This document shows positions 49,182-60,148 of a DNA stretch of 64,000 nt, in pieces; position 1 is the stretch's first letter, and each line of letters starts with the position of its first letter. This stretch comes from an uncultured Candidatus Pelagibacter sp. (GTDB taxonomy: Bacteria > Pseudomonadota > Alphaproteobacteria > Pelagibacterales > Pelagibacteraceae). Made by a program: the position numbers and the translations under genes. The stretch is taken from the NCBI GenBank assembly GCA_905616465.1, contig CAJQSX010000002.1, forward strand, positions 88,955 to 152,954, given 5' to 3'. Below the pieces are notes generated by a model that worked only from the letters and a program-made list of their open reading frames with translations, made no database searches and was not told where the DNA came from.

Positions 49182-50716
49182 TGAAAAAAATTAAAAGAGC
49201 ACTAATTTCTGTATCTGATAAAAAAAATTTAAAGCCATTATTGAATATTTTAAAAAAGAATAATATTGAAATTATTAGTTCTGGCGGAACCTATAAAGAA
49301 ATAATAAAATTAAAATTTAAGTGTACTGAAGTTTCTGAATATACTGGATCTCCTGAAATCTTAGAGGGTAGAGTAAAAACACTCCATCCCAAAATACATG
49401 CTGGAATTCTCAATAAAAGAAAAAGTAAATCTCACTATCAGGATTTAATCAAAAATAATTTTGGAAATATTGATCTTGTAATTGTGAATTTTTACCCATT
49501 TGAAGAAACCTTGAAAAAAAATTCTAATCACGAAAAAATTGTTGATAATATAGATGTGGGTGGCCCCACTATGGTTAGGGCTGCAGCTAAAAATTATAAT
49601 GATGTGACAGTCATAACTTCAAGAAATCAATATGCCAAACTTATTGAGGAAATGATAAAAAATAAAGGGGCAACATCACTAAGTTTTAGAGAAAAAATGT
49701 CTCAAATGGCTTTTACTGAAACAGCTTACTATGATGCTTTAATCGCTAATTATTTTAATAAAATAACTAATAATCATTTTCCTCAAAAAATGATTATTTA
49801 TGGCAATTTAATAGAAAAACTTCGATATGGTGAAAATCCGCATCAGGAAAGTGCAATATACTCAAAAAATAATTTTCTAAATATTAAACAACTTTTTGGA
49901 AAACCATTAAGTTATAACAATTATAATGACATTTTTTCAGCTCTGACGATTGCTGAGTCTTTACCAAAAAATACCGGTGCGGTTATTGTCAAGCATGCAA
50001 ACCCTTGTGGGGTATCAGTATTAAAAAATAAAGTGGAGTGTTATAAGTCAGCTCTTGCATGTGATCCTATAAGTGCTTTTGGTGGAATAGTTTGTTGTAA
50101 TTTTAAAATTAATAAAAGTGTTGCATTAGAATTAAATAATATATTTCTTGAGGTGATAATTGGAAATGGTTTTGATAAAGATGCTCTTAAAGTTTTTGAA
50201 AAGAAAAAAAATTTAAGATTAATTGATGCATCAAATTTTGTTTTTTCAGAAATTTTAAGATTTAATTCTACAAATGAAAATATTTTGATACAGACTGAAG
50301 ATAAGCGAATCTTTACAAAAAAAGATTTCAAGATTGTATCAAAAAAAAAACCCTCCAGATCACAGTTTGATAATTTAATATTTGCATTCAATATTTGCAG
50401 ATATGTAAAATCAAATGCAATAGTACTGGCAACTAACAAAACAACTGTAGGAATTGGATCTGGTCAACCTAGTAGATTAGACAGTTGTAAAATTGCTATT
50501 GATAAGATGAAAAAATTTATAAAACCAACTACTGACGTTGTTGCCGCTTCAGATGCTTTTTTTCCATTTGTTGATGGAATAGAACATTTGGTTCAGTCTG
50601 GTGTTAGAGCTGTAATTCAACCATCTGGATCTATTAGAGACAAAGAGGTTATCAAATTTGCCAATGATACAGAAACAGTTTTGATGTTTTCAAAAACTAG
50701 GCATTTTAGACATTAA
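49181..50716 (+). CDS. purH: Bifunctional AICAR formyltransferase/IMP cyclohydrolase
   Basis: RALISVSDKKNL; GRVKTLHPKIHAGIL; LRYGENPHQ; KHANPCGV. Confidence 0.97.
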   Translation: MKKIKRALISVSDKKNLKPLLNILKKNNIEIISSGGTYKEIIKLKFKCTEVSEYTGSPEILEGRVKTLHPKIHAGILNKRKSKSHYQDLIKNNFGNIDLVIVNFYPFEETLKKNSNHEKIVDNIDVGGPTMVRAAAKNYNDVTVITSRNQYAKLIEEMIKNKGATSLSFREKMSQMAFTETAYYDALIANYFNKITNNHFPQKMIIYGNLIEKLRYGENPHQESAIYSKNNFLNIKQLFGKPLSYNNYNDIFSALTIAESLPKNTGAVIVKHANPCGVSVLKNKVECYKSALACDPISAFGGIVCCNFKINKSVALELNNIFLEVIIGNGFDKDALKVFEKKKNLRLIDASNFVFSEILRFNSTNENILIQTEDKRIFTKKDFKIVSKKKPSRSQFDNLIFAFNICRYVKSNAIVLATNKTTVGIGSGQPSRLDSCKIAIDKMKKFIKPTTDVVAASDAFFPFVDGIEHLVQSGVRAVIQPSGSIRDKEVIKFANDTETVLMFSKTRHFRH

Positions 50717-51050
50717 AAATTTGATCAATTTTAGCCGCTAAAATAAAATCATTTTCAGATAAACCTTCAATTGCATGTGTGGTTATATTTATTTTTGCAT
50801 AACCCCATCCAAATGAAATATCTGGGTGATGTCCTTCTTCCTCAGAAATTTTTCCAACCTTATTAACAAAATTTTGACTTTCTGCAAAATTTTCAAATTT
50901 ATAATTTTTTTCTAAAAAAAAAATATTTTTATTATTTTTATTAATATCCCACCCATCAACTTTTTTTTGATATTTATGAATTTGTGAAGTGTCAAAAGGA
51001 ATGACACCACCTTCGCAAGGAACACATTTTTTTTTTAAAAGATCATTCAT
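50706..51050 (-). CDS. 4a-hydroxytetrahydrobiopterin dehydratase (pterin-4a-carbinolamine dehydratase)
   Basis: KKCVPCEGG; KISEEEGHHPDISFGWGYAKINITTHAIEGLSENDFILAAKID; start at 51050 (MNDLLKKK), not in the tRNA. Confidence 0.92.
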   Translation of the reverse strand: MNDLLKKKCVPCEGGVIPFDTSQIHKYQKKVDGWDINKNNKNIFFLEKNYKFENFAESQNFVNKVGKISEEEGHHPDISFGWGYAKINITTHAIEGLSENDFILAAKIDQIFNV

Positions 51051-51056
51051 GTTTAA

Positions 51057-51131
51057 TGGAGCGGGCAAAGGGGGTCGAACCCTCGACCTTCTCGTTGGCA
51101 ACGAGACGCTCTACCACTGAGCTATGCCCGC
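51057..51131 (-). tRNA. tRNA-Gly (anticodon GCC), CCA encoded
   Basis: Minus strand GCGGGCATAGCTCAGTGGTAGAGCGTCTCGTTGCCAACGAGAAGGTCGAGGGTTCGACCCCCTTTGCCCGCTCCA folds as a cloverleaf with GCC in the anticodon loop. Confidence 0.97.
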
Positions 51132-51198
51132 ATAAAAACATTATAGTTAGCTGTTTTTTTTAATTCAAGCAATATTAAATGTGCTATGTTGAAAAGAT

Positions 51199-51846
51199 AT
51201 GAAAATAAATGAATTACCAAAAATAACTTCAATATTTCCCTTAAGTAACTTTATCATTTTTCCTAAAACTACAGTGCCTCTTAATATTTTTGAGCCACGG
51301 TATATCGATATGATTAATGATAGTATGAAGACTAATAAATTAATTGGCATGATACAGCCTAGAATTTTAAGAAAATCAAAGTCAAATATGCCTGAGCTTC
51401 ATGAAATAGGTTGTTTGGGGAAAATAACAAGTTTTAAAGAAGCTGATGATGGTAGGTATTTAATTGATCTAAAAGGAATAATTAGATTCAAAATTTTTAG
51501 AGAAATAAAAACTGACCAGAAATATAGGCAATGTGAGATTGATTATAAAAATTATTTACATGATTTAAGCGAAGAAAAAGAGGACTTAAAATTCTCTGAT
51601 TTAGAATTAATTTTTAAAGATTTAAAATCATTATTTGAAAAAAGAGGTTTTATTATTAATTGGAAGGCTCTAGAGAAACAGAGTTTAGACGAGACTATTA
51701 ATGCCCTGGCAATGGCTTCACCTTTCAGCTTAGAGGAGAAGCAAGTATTGCTAGAAGCAAAAAACCTAGACATAAGAAAAAATAAAATTGCTGAAATTTT
51801 AGCTACATATACTTATGATGAATTTAATAATACTACTTTACAATAA
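51199..51846 (+). CDS. LON peptidase substrate-binding domain protein
   Basis: IFPLSNFIIFPKTTVPLNIFEPRYIDMINDSM; GCLGKITSFKEADDGRYLIDLKG. Confidence 0.93.
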   Translation: MKINELPKITSIFPLSNFIIFPKTTVPLNIFEPRYIDMINDSMKTNKLIGMIQPRILRKSKSNMPELHEIGCLGKITSFKEADDGRYLIDLKGIIRFKIFREIKTDQKYRQCEIDYKNYLHDLSEEKEDLKFSDLELIFKDLKSLFEKRGFIINWKALEKQSLDETINALAMASPFSLEEKQVLLEAKNLDIRKNKIAEILATYTYDEFNNTTLQ

Positions 51847-51848
51847 TT

Positions 51849-52931
51849 TTAAATTCTCAAACCACTGTCTGCAAAATTTTTTAAAAAAGAATTTATAATT
51901 TTATTTTTGCCAAAAATATTTATAGCTTTGTTTATTAAGCTTGATTGAATTTTACTTTCAAAATTAAAAAGTTCATAAACCCAATCGATACCTGTTGAAA
52001 AAATAAAATTCTTGTCTTGTATTTTTTTTTGAAAATCACGACATATAGAACTTTCGATATCTAGCCCATCTGTGATTTTTTCATCAATTAATTGTGATAA
52101 CAACTTGATATCTCTTAAAGACATATTAAATCCCTGCCCTGCAAGAGGATGAACTTTGTGGAGCAGGTCTCCAAAAGCAAGTATATTATTTTTATAATAT
52201 TTTCTTAGATTTGATGATTTTAATTCAAATTTAGAACAATCATCAATTTTCTTAATTAAATATTTAGGATTAAATTTTCTAATTAAATTATTAATATCTA
52301 ATTTTTTTTCATTCTCGTTAGTTCTTACAGAATAAACAACTGATGTTTCAGTTTTAGAAATTGGCAAAAAGGCAATGGGGCCTTTATTGGTAAAATTTTG
52401 AAAAGCAATATCATTTTCACCAACCTTTTTATGTTTTATAATAGTTGTATAAGCTTGGCTGTTATAACTTTTTTCAATTCTACTAGAAAAAAATTTTTTT
52501 GTTATCTCATGTTTTGGATCACAATTTATAATTAATTTATATTTTTCTTTAATAATAGATTCGTAATCAGTATCATTTTTAAATTTTATAAATTTACTTT
52601 TTTTTAAATTATCATTTAATATTTTATATAATTTATAATTTTTAATAGTAGAAAAAATTTGTTGATCATTATTACTGAAATTTAAAATTTCTTTATTAGA
52701 AAATTTTTCAGTATAAATTTTAATATTTTTTATTTTCCATAATATTTCTTTAATATTTATTATCTCTTTGTTAAAATAATCAACATTTGATTTTGAGAGG
52801 CCTAAGGTTCTTGATTTGTCATATTTTTTCATTTTACTGCTAAATAAAATATCGACTGATAAATCTTTTTGAATTAACACATTAGCTAACGTTAAACTAA
52901 CCAGTCCATTGCCTATAATACAAACTTTCAT
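51849..52931 (-). CDS. FAD-dependent ubiquinone biosynthesis hydroxylase (UbiH/UbiF/Coq6 family)
   Basis: N-terminal GNGLVSLTLANVL FAD motif; FGDLLHKVHPLAGQGFNMSLRDI. Confidence 0.9.
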   Translation of the reverse strand: MKVCIIGNGLVSLTLANVLIQKDLSVDILFSSKMKKYDKSRTLGLSKSNVDYFNKEIINIKEILWKIKNIKIYTEKFSNKEILNFSNNDQQIFSTIKNYKLYKILNDNLKKSKFIKFKNDTDYESIIKEKYKLIINCDPKHEITKKFFSSRIEKSYNSQAYTTIIKHKKVGENDIAFQNFTNKGPIAFLPISKTETSVVYSVRTNENEKKLDINNLIRKFNPKYLIKKIDDCSKFELKSSNLRKYYKNNILAFGDLLHKVHPLAGQGFNMSLRDIKLLSQLIDEKITDGLDIESSICRDFQKKIQDKNFIFSTGIDWVYELFNFESKIQSSLINKAINIFGKNKIINSFLKNFADSGLRI

Positions 52932-52960
52932 AATAAATTAATTTTACCAACAAAAATTAG

Positions 52961-55084
52961 ATGATACAAAGTGATAAATTTGATTCATCAAAAATGAATA
53001 TTAAAAAAATAGCTAATACTGCCTTACAATTTACAATTAATAGATTAATTGAAATTATAGGTGTGTGTATATTGGTTATTGGGATTTTGCTTCTAATAGC
53101 TTTAATTTCTTATTCTCCTAATGATCCCAACTTCATTTTTCCAGAAAACGTTGAAATACAAAATTTACTAGGCTTTCAGGGCAGCTATATTTCAGACTTG
53201 TTATTTCAATCAATAGGCCTTGTGTCTTATTTGTTGTCTATAACTTTTGTCATTACTGGAATTAACATTTTTAAAAATAAAGATTTGTTTTTAATAATTG
53301 AAAATATTTTTTTTTCTATTCTTTATTTTATTTTTGGGTCATTATTTTTCAGTTTTTTTTATAAAAACACTTTCACATTATACATTAATGGAAATGGTGG
53401 ATTTATTGGCAATTTTTTTAGCGAAAGTTTTTTAGGAGATTTAATTAATTTACATTCAAATATAGCATACTACCTATTAATCCTAATAATCATGGGACTA
53501 TTTTTGATTAGTGTTAATTTTAATCCTAAAAGTTTTTGGATTTTTTTAAAAAAAATTATTAATTTCTTTAACAAAGATAATAATAAACCCTATACAGATA
53601 TAAATGAAATTATTAGTGAGTATATTCCTCAAGACGAGATTAAAAATTTAATTCAAGAGGATCTTCCATTCATAAAAGCAGAAAAAATCAAAGATACTGA
53701 AAAAGTTAAGTTTAAACTTCCTAATTTAGATTTATTGAAAATTTCAACAAGAAAAGAAAGTGAAAATTCTAATAAAGATGAAGCACACGATCCCAAATTT
53801 CTTGAAAAGATATTATTAGATTTTGGTGTAAATGGTAATATTAAAAAAGTAAGCCACGGTCCAGTTGTTACTCTAAATGAATTTGAACCAGCGGCTGGTG
53901 TTAAAGTTTCAAAGATTATTAATCTATCAGATGATATAGCAAGAAATACAAGTTCTGAGTCAGCTAGAATCGCAACTATTCCTGGTAGTAACACCGTTGG
54001 TATAGAGCTGCCAAATGCTTCAAGGGAAAATGTTTATTTAAGTGAAATTCTAAATAATACAGATTTTAAAAAAAGAGAAATTAAGCTTCCTATCGCTTTA
54101 GGTAAAAATATTTCTGGCAGTCCAATAATTGGTGATTTAGCCTCAATGCCTCATTTACTTATTGCTGGAACCACGGGCTCAGGTAAGTCTGTTTGTATTA
54201 ACACAATTATTCTATCTCTACTTTACAGACATACTCCTGATAGATGTAAATTTATTTTGATAGATCCTAAAATGCTAGAGCTTTCAACTTACGAAGGAAT
54301 CCCACATCTCTTATGTCCTGTTATCACGGAAGCTAAAAAGGCTGCGTCTGTTCTTGGCTGGGTAGTTAAGGAGATGGAGAGCAGATACAGATTAATGACA
54401 AAAGAAAGTGTGAGAAATATTGATGGTTACAACGCTAAACACAAATTACCAATGCCCTATATAGTTGTTGTTGTTGATGAAATGTCTGATTTGATGCTTG
54501 TTGCAGGTAAAGAGATAGAAAATTATATTCAAAAATTATCTCAAATGGCCAGAGCAGCTGGTATCCATATCATTATGGCAACTCAAAGACCTAGTGTAGA
54601 TGTCATAACGGGTACTATTAAAGCCAATTTCCCAACTAGAATTTCTTTTCAAGTAACATCAAAAATAGATAGTCGAACAATACTTGGGGAGCAAGGTGCT
54701 GAGCAATTGTTAGGTAAAGGAGATATGCTATATATGTCTTCAGCAAATAGAATTGTGCGGATTCATGCTCCTTTTGTCTCTGATAGCGAAATAGAAAAAA
54801 TAAATAATTTTTTAAGATCTCAATCCGAGCCTGATTATGTGGATGAAATATTAAATTTTGCAGATGAAAAAGAGATTGGAGATACTTTAAAAAGTAGTGA
54901 AGATAAGGATGAACTATATCAGTCAGCTTTAGAAATTATAAAATCAGAAGGAAAGGCCTCAACATCCTTTTTACAAAGAAAATTACAAATAGGATATAAT
55001 AGAGCTGCACGAATTATTGACATGATGGAAAATGAAGGAGTTGTTAGCAAAGCAAATCATGTTGGTAAAAGAGATATTCTCTAA
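52961..55084 (+). CDS. ftsK: DNA translocase FtsK
   Basis: IAGTTGSGKSVCINTIILSLL Walker A; C-terminal gamma winged-helix RKLQIGYNRAARIIDMMENEGVV. Confidence 0.97.
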   Translation: MIQSDKFDSSKMNIKKIANTALQFTINRLIEIIGVCILVIGILLLIALISYSPNDPNFIFPENVEIQNLLGFQGSYISDLLFQSIGLVSYLLSITFVITGINIFKNKDLFLIIENIFFSILYFIFGSLFFSFFYKNTFTLYINGNGGFIGNFFSESFLGDLINLHSNIAYYLLILIIMGLFLISVNFNPKSFWIFLKKIINFFNKDNNKPYTDINEIISEYIPQDEIKNLIQEDLPFIKAEKIKDTEKVKFKLPNLDLLKISTRKESENSNKDEAHDPKFLEKILLDFGVNGNIKKVSHGPVVTLNEFEPAAGVKVSKIINLSDDIARNTSSESARIATIPGSNTVGIELPNASRENVYLSEILNNTDFKKREIKLPIALGKNISGSPIIGDLASMPHLLIAGTTGSGKSVCINTIILSLLYRHTPDRCKFILIDPKMLELSTYEGIPHLLCPVITEAKKAASVLGWVVKEMESRYRLMTKESVRNIDGYNAKHKLPMPYIVVVVDEMSDLMLVAGKEIENYIQKLSQMARAAGIHIIMATQRPSVDVITGTIKANFPTRISFQVTSKIDSRTILGEQGAEQLLGKGDMLYMSSANRIVRIHAPFVSDSEIEKINNFLRSQSEPDYVDEILNFADEKEIGDTLKSSEDKDELYQSALEIIKSEGKASTSFLQRKLQIGYNRAARIIDMMENEGVVSKANHVGKRDIL

Positions 55085-55635
55085 TGAAAAAAATTTTATT
55101 TATTTTTTTTATTTTCTTTTTTAATACATTTGCTTTTGGGTCAATTAAAAAAAATATAATAAAGAATCTAATTAGTACTCAAAATTTAAGCTTTAATTTT
55201 GAACAAAATATCAACGGTAAAATAGAAACTGGAAATTGTATTATTGAATATCCTAAAAAAATTTTTTGCAACTATAATGATTCTAGTAAAAAAAGATTAG
55301 TTTCAAATGGAAAGTCTCTTGTAATAAAAACAAAAAATGGCTCTTACTATCGATATTCTATTAAAAGAACGCCTCTAGTTTATATACTTGATAAAAAATT
55401 TTTAACTAAGGAAATTAAAAATTTAAAAGGAAGAATTATTGATAATAGATTAATAAATTTTACTATTTTTAAAGATGAAAATGAAATTAATATATTTTTT
55501 GATAAAGATAATTATAACTTGGTAGGTTGGCAAACTTTAGATGTTTATCAAAATTTAAGTATTACTCACCTTTCATCTATCAAAAAAAATGAAATATTAG
55601 AAAAAAATATTTTTAAACTTCCTTTGGCAAACTAA
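55084..55635 (+). CDS. lolA: Outer-membrane lipoprotein carrier LolA family
   Basis: Signal peptide; LSFNFEQNINGKIETGNCIIEYPKKIFCNYND; YYRYSIKRTPLVYILD. Confidence 0.85.
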   Translation: MKKILFIFFIFFFNTFAFGSIKKNIIKNLISTQNLSFNFEQNINGKIETGNCIIEYPKKIFCNYNDSSKKRLVSNGKSLVIKTKNGSYYRYSIKRTPLVYILDKKFLTKEIKNLKGRIIDNRLINFTIFKDENEINIFFDKDNYNLVGWQTLDVYQNLSITHLSSIKKNEILEKNIFKLPLAN

Positions 55636-56138
55636 ATTTTAACCGTTTCTTTTTTAAAAATTTTCATACCCCTTGCTAAATAATTTTTAAGCGCATTTTT
55701 ATGGTCTAAAGTACATGTATGAACCCAAACTCTATTAATATCTTTCTTTTCAAAAGACTTTTTAATTGCTCCTGAAAGTAAATATGAGCCTAACTTTTTA
55801 TTATAGTATTCTTTTAAAAGACCTAAATAAGCAATTTCAATTTCTTTTAAATCTGAATGTAAAATTAATTCAAAATATCCCGCTATATCATCTGTTGTTT
55901 TTAAAATATAAGTATCTACTTTAGGATTAGATGAATATTCAATCCATTTTTTTTCTGACCAAACAAGACGGTCAATCCATCTATGGTTTTTACCAACATT
56001 CTTATAAAAGAACTTATTAACTTGGAAATCGTTAGGTTTTACAAGGTTAATTGAGCATTCTAAATTTGGTGCACTACTTTCAATTAAATTATCTAAGGAT
56101 TGTATTTCTAGATAATTTCTATCAACAGTTTTTATCAC
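55632..56138 (-). CDS. GNAT family N-acetyltransferase
   Basis: IAYLGLLKEYYNKKLGSYLLSGAIKKSFEKKDINRVWVHTCTLDHKNALKNYLARGM. Confidence 0.9.
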   Translation of the reverse strand: MIKTVDRNYLEIQSLDNLIESSAPNLECSINLVKPNDFQVNKFFYKNVGKNHRWIDRLVWSEKKWIEYSSNPKVDTYILKTTDDIAGYFELILHSDLKEIEIAYLGLLKEYYNKKLGSYLLSGAIKKSFEKKDINRVWVHTCTLDHKNALKNYLARGMKIFKKETVKI

Positions 56139-56500
56139 TCGACCATTTTTCCAACTTTTTCACCACCAAATAAATGAAAATGAAAATGTGGAACTTCTTG
56201 CCCTCCATCTTCACTAATATTTGCTAATGCCCTGTATCCCTTTCCAGTATCAACTGAAATTCCAAGTTTTTTTGCAACTATATTTATTCCTTTTACCAAG
56301 CCAACTATTTCATTCGGCGCTGCGTTTAAACTAAAATCATCAAGATCGATATATTTTCCTTTTGGAATAACTAATGCATGAATTTTTTTTTGTGGATTAA
56401 TATCGTGAAAAGACAAAACAAATTCATCTTCATAAATTTTATCACACGGAATATCACCTCTTAAAATCTTCGCAAAAAGATTATTATTGTCATAAATCAT
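56135..56500 (-). CDS. HIT family protein (histidine triad nucleotide-binding)
   Basis: FAKILRGDIPCDKIYEDE; GGQEVPHFHFHLFGG (HxHxH). Confidence 0.95.
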   Translation of the reverse strand: MIYDNNNLFAKILRGDIPCDKIYEDEFVLSFHDINPQKKIHALVIPKGKYIDLDDFSLNAAPNEIVGLVKGINIVAKKLGISVDTGKGYRALANISEDGGQEVPHFHFHLFGGEKVGKMVE

Positions 56501-56772
56501 TATTTTTTTCTTTTTTCTAATTCAGACATCACTTCTTCCATTTTTACTTCGTTTACTTCTAGATATACTAGTAAATGATAAAAAACATCTGCTGCCTCAT
56601 GGATTTTGTTTGTGTTTTTTTCAACAGCTTCGATTAATTCACCTATTTCTTCTATCACTTTTTCTTTACACAGGGATTTGTCTGCAAGTAATTTATTTGA
56701 ATAGGATCCTTCAACAGGGTTTTCTTTTCTTTCTCTTATAAGCTTAATTAGATTTTCAAATGCATTTAGCAT
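56500..56772 (-). CDS. hisE: Phosphoribosyl-ATP diphosphatase
   Basis: SYSNKLLADKSLCKEKVIEEIGELIEAVE...EAADVFYHLLVYL; in his cluster. Confidence 0.93.
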   Translation of the reverse strand: MLNAFENLIKLIRERKENPVEGSYSNKLLADKSLCKEKVIEEIGELIEAVEKNTNKIHEAADVFYHLLVYLEVNEVKMEEVMSELEKRKK

Positions 56773-56773
56773 G

Positions 56774-57529
56774 TTAAATTCTAACAGGTATTCCTTTTGA
56801 ATCCAAATATCTCTTAGCTTCTTTTACAGAATACTTTCCATAATGAAAAATAGATGCAGCCAAAACTGCATTTGCGTTTCCTAATTTAATTCCGTCTACT
56901 AAATGATCTAAATTCCCTACTCCACCAGAGGCTATGACTGGGATATTTACTTTTGATGATATCATAAACATTAGATCAATATCATATCCAGTCTGGGTAC
57001 CATCTCTATCCATTGAAGTCACCAATAGTTCTCCCGCTCCACTATCTTCCATTCTTTTCGCAAATTCTATTGCATCAATCCCAGTTTTATTTCTACCACC
57101 ATGCGTAAAAACTTCCCATCTATCACCATTTTTTTTTGCATCGATAGCAACAACGATACATTGGGATCCAAATTTTTTTGAACTAGCTACAACAACTTCA
57201 CGATTCTGAACTGCAGCTGTATTAATTGAAATTTTATCTGCGCCACAATTCAATAACTTACTAATATCTTCAACACTTCTAACTCCCCCACCAACAGTCA
57301 AGGGAACAAAACATTTTTTAGATGTTTTCTCCACAACATTATAAATAGTATCTCTGTTTTCATTTGAAGCCGTAATATCTAAAAAACAAATTTCATCTGC
57401 TCCACCATCACTATAAATTTTAACTTGCTCAACAGGGTCTCCTGCATCTTTTAAATTCACAAAGTTAATTCCTTTAACAACACGTCCATTTTTAATGTCT
57501 AGACAGGGAATTATTCTGTTTTTAAGCAT
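56774..57529 (-). CDS. hisF: Imidazole glycerol phosphate synthase subunit HisF
   Basis: [32 protein letters not shown]. Confidence 0.97.
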   Translation of the reverse strand: MLKNRIIPCLDIKNGRVVKGINFVNLKDAGDPVEQVKIYSDGGADEICFLDITASNENRDTIYNVVEKTSKKCFVPLTVGGGVRSVEDISKLLNCGADKISINTAAVQNREVVVASSKKFGSQCIVVAIDAKKNGDRWEVFTHGGRNKTGIDAIEFAKRMEDSGAGELLVTSMDRDGTQTGYDIDLMFMISSKVNIPVIASGGVGNLDHLVDGIKLGNANAVLAASIFHYGKYSVKEAKRYLDSKGIPVRI

Positions 57530-58247
57530 CCATCTCTTTCGCTAGTTCTTCTAATCGAATATTACCATCATATATAGCCTTACCAACTATAATTCCTTCG
57601 ATATTTCTTTTTTTTAATTCTTTGGCTTTTTTAATATCTTTTATCGACGAAACTCCACCAGAAATTATAACTGGACAATTTGAGATATCAGAAATTTTTA
57701 ATGTTTCTTCAAAATTTGGACCTCGCTTAGTTCCGTCTCTATTTATATCTGTATAGATCAACCTACTAACGCCATAATCATTTACTTCTTTTAAAAAATC
57801 TAGTGTTAATAGATTTGAATTTTCTCTCCACCCATAGATAGAAAGATAACCATCTTTTGCATCTAAACCTAATGCAATTTTATTTGGAAACTTTTGACAT
57901 GCTATTTTTAAAAAAAATTTATCTTTTATAGCAGCGCTTCCCAAAATAACTTTTTCAACACCTGCATCTATATATTTTTGTATGCTATCGACAGTTCTAA
58001 TACCACCGCCGATTTCAATTTTAAGATTAGATTTACCAACTATTTGTTGAATTACATCCGCATTAACTGTCTCCCCAGTTAAGGCCCCATCCAAATCAAT
58101 GATGTGTAAATCTTTAAACCCATGATCTTTATATTTACACGCTTGGTCAACTGGTGACATTTCATATACAGTTTTATCTTTAAAATTTCCTTTGACCAGC
58201 CTAACGCATTTTTTATCTTTAATATCTATTGCTGGAAATATTTTCAT
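57522..58247 (-). CDS. hisA: ProFAR isomerase HisA
   Basis: [42 protein letters not shown]. Confidence 0.97.
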   Translation of the reverse strand: MKIFPAIDIKDKKCVRLVKGNFKDKTVYEMSPVDQACKYKDHGFKDLHIIDLDGALTGETVNADVIQQIVGKSNLKIEIGGGIRTVDSIQKYIDAGVEKVILGSAAIKDKFFLKIACQKFPNKIALGLDAKDGYLSIYGWRENSNLLTLDFLKEVNDYGVSRLIYTDINRDGTKRGPNFEETLKISDISNCPVIISGGVSSIKDIKKAKELKKRNIEGIIVGKAIYDGNIRLEELAKEMDA

Positions 58248-58322
58248 TTTTATTGCTACCTATAAGATTATCTCGTTGATCTTTGTTTGTTTTTTGAGAT
58301 TTTAACTTTTATATAAATCATT

Positions 58323-58949
58323 TTACAAATTAATAAAGTTATCTAAAATTTTTAGACCAATCTTATCACTCTTTTCTGGATGAAATTGCGTTCCAAAAAT
58401 ATTTTCTTTTTCAATAGAACAAACAATTTTTGATGAATAATCTGTTGTCGCAGAAATTACATTTTTATTTTCAGGAATAAATTCATAACTATGAACGAAG
58501 TACATGTGTGATTTATTTTTTATATTTTTAAGAATTTTACTATCTTTAACAATATTTAGTTGATTCCAACCAATGTGAGGTAGTTTATATTTGCCATTTT
58601 GGTTATCTATCTTTAATACTTTACCAGAAATCCAACCTAAGCCTTTTGTCTTTTTTTCTTCATATCCAACATCAGCAAACATTTGAAAACCTACACAAAT
58701 TCCAAGTATTGGTTTTTTGTCTTTTATTGCAAACTCATCAAGTGTATCGATTAATCCATTAATATTGCTTAGAGCATCTACACAACTTTTAAATGAGCCC
58801 TGTCCTGGTAAAACTAGTTTATCGCTAGATTTAATTTGATTCAAATCTGAGGTTACTTTTATATTAACTTTATCTTTGGCAACTTCCTTAAAGGAGTTTA
58901 TTACAGAGCTTATATTGCCCGAATTATAGTCAACAATTGTGACGTTCAT
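58323..58949 (-). CDS. hisH: Imidazole glycerol phosphate synthase subunit HisH
   Basis: VDYNSGNISSV; PILGICVGFQMFADVGYE; GTQFHPEKSDKIGL. Confidence 0.97.
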   Translation of the reverse strand: MNVTIVDYNSGNISSVINSFKEVAKDKVNIKVTSDLNQIKSSDKLVLPGQGSFKSCVDALSNINGLIDTLDEFAIKDKKPILGICVGFQMFADVGYEEKKTKGLGWISGKVLKIDNQNGKYKLPHIGWNQLNIVKDSKILKNIKNKSHMYFVHSYEFIPENKNVISATTDYSSKIVCSIEKENIFGTQFHPEKSDKIGLKILDNFINL

Positions 58950-58954
58950 TAAAC

Positions 58955-59545
58955 TTATAAAGAGCCCTTAGTTGAAGGAACTGATTTTTTGTTCCTAGGA
59001 TCTATTTCCAATGCAGTTCTTAAAGATCTTGCAAGGCCTTTAAAGCAAGATTCAATAATGTGATGACTATTATCGCCATAAATATTTTCGATGTGTAAGG
59101 TAATTCCAGCAGCTTGTGAAAATGCTTGAAACCACTCTTTAAATAGTTCTGTGTCCATTTCTCCAAGTTTTTCAACCTTTAATTTTACCTTCCAAATTAA
59201 ATAAGGTCTATTTGAAACATCAATTGCTACTCTAGATAATGTTTCATCCATAGGTATAATTGCGTGTGCGTATCTTTTGATACCAATAAATTTATCAGTA
59301 GCTTTCTTAAGGGCCTCACCAATTGCAATTCCTGTGTCTTCAGTTGTGTGGTGAAGGTCAATGTGAGTGTCTCCTTTTGCCTTAACATTTAAATCAATTA
59401 AGGAATGCTTTGATAATTGCTCAAGCATATGATCCAAAAAACCTATGCCTGTGTCAATATTATATTTGCCTTTACCGTCGATGTTTACTTCAACGCTAAT
59501 GCTGGTCTCTTTTGTTTTTCTAGATATTTTTCCTTTTCTAAGCAT
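58955..59545 (-). CDS. hisB: Imidazoleglycerol-phosphate dehydratase
   Basis: [50 protein letters not shown]. Confidence 0.97.
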   Translation of the reverse strand: MLRKGKISRKTKETSISVEVNIDGKGKYNIDTGIGFLDHMLEQLSKHSLIDLNVKAKGDTHIDLHHTTEDTGIAIGEALKKATDKFIGIKRYAHAIIPMDETLSRVAIDVSNRPYLIWKVKLKVEKLGEMDTELFKEWFQAFSQAAGITLHIENIYGDNSHHIIESCFKGLARSLRTALEIDPRNKKSVPSTKGSL

Positions 59546-59632
59546 TTATAAAATAACTTATATAAATTATTTAACTATATCAATATTAGTATCAGCACTT
59601 GAAGAATAAAAATTAATGGCCATCTATTTAAT

Positions 59633-60148
59633 ATGACAACAATAGTATTGGTTAGAAAAAATAATGAAGTAGTAGTAGCTGGAGACGGCCAAGTTAGTAT
59701 GGGAAATACTGTGGTTAAAAGCACCGCTTCAAAAGTTAGAAAAATTGAAAAAAGAAATGTAGTTGCGGGTTTTGCAGGATCAACTGCTGACGCACTTACA
59801 TTGTTTGAAAGACTAGAGGCTAAAATTGAAAAACATGCTGGAAATTTGTCAAGAGCCGCAGTTGAATTGGCAAAAGATTGGCGCACAGACAAATATTTAA
59901 GAAGGTTGGAGGCTTTAATGGCTATAGGCGATAAAGATAATAGTTATATCATTTCCGGAACTGGTGATGTTTTAGAGCCAGAGGGAGATGTAATTGGTAT
60001 CGGTTCAGGTGGAAATTACGCGCTTGCTGCAGGTAAGGTTTTAATAGAAACAAATATGAGCGCAGAGGAAGTTGCAAAAAAAGCAATTCAAGTTGCTTCT
60101 GAAATTTGTGTGTTCACAAATAATAATATCAAGGTAGAAAAAATTTAA
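59633..60148 (+). CDS. hslV: ATP-dependent protease subunit HslV
   Basis: [39 protein letters not shown]. Confidence 0.97.
   Translation: MTTIVLVRKNNEVVVAGDGQVSMGNTVVKSTASKVRKIEKRNVVAGFAGSTADALTLFERLEAKIEKHAGNLSRAAVELAKDWRTDKYLRRLEALMAIGDKDNSYIISGTGDVLEPEGDVIGIGSGGNYALAAGKVLIETNMSAEEVAKKAIQVASEICVFTNNNIKVEKI

Noticed and set aside
51051-51101. N-terminal MPTRRSRVRPPLPAPLN extension of the pterin dehydratase ORF
   Set aside because: These codons read through the tRNA-Gly gene; the real start is the ATG at 51050.
51057-51131. tRNA-Gly as an island attachment site
   Set aside because: Flanking genes (purH, pterin dehydratase, LON-domain gene) are core-like and I saw no partial tRNA duplication nearby.
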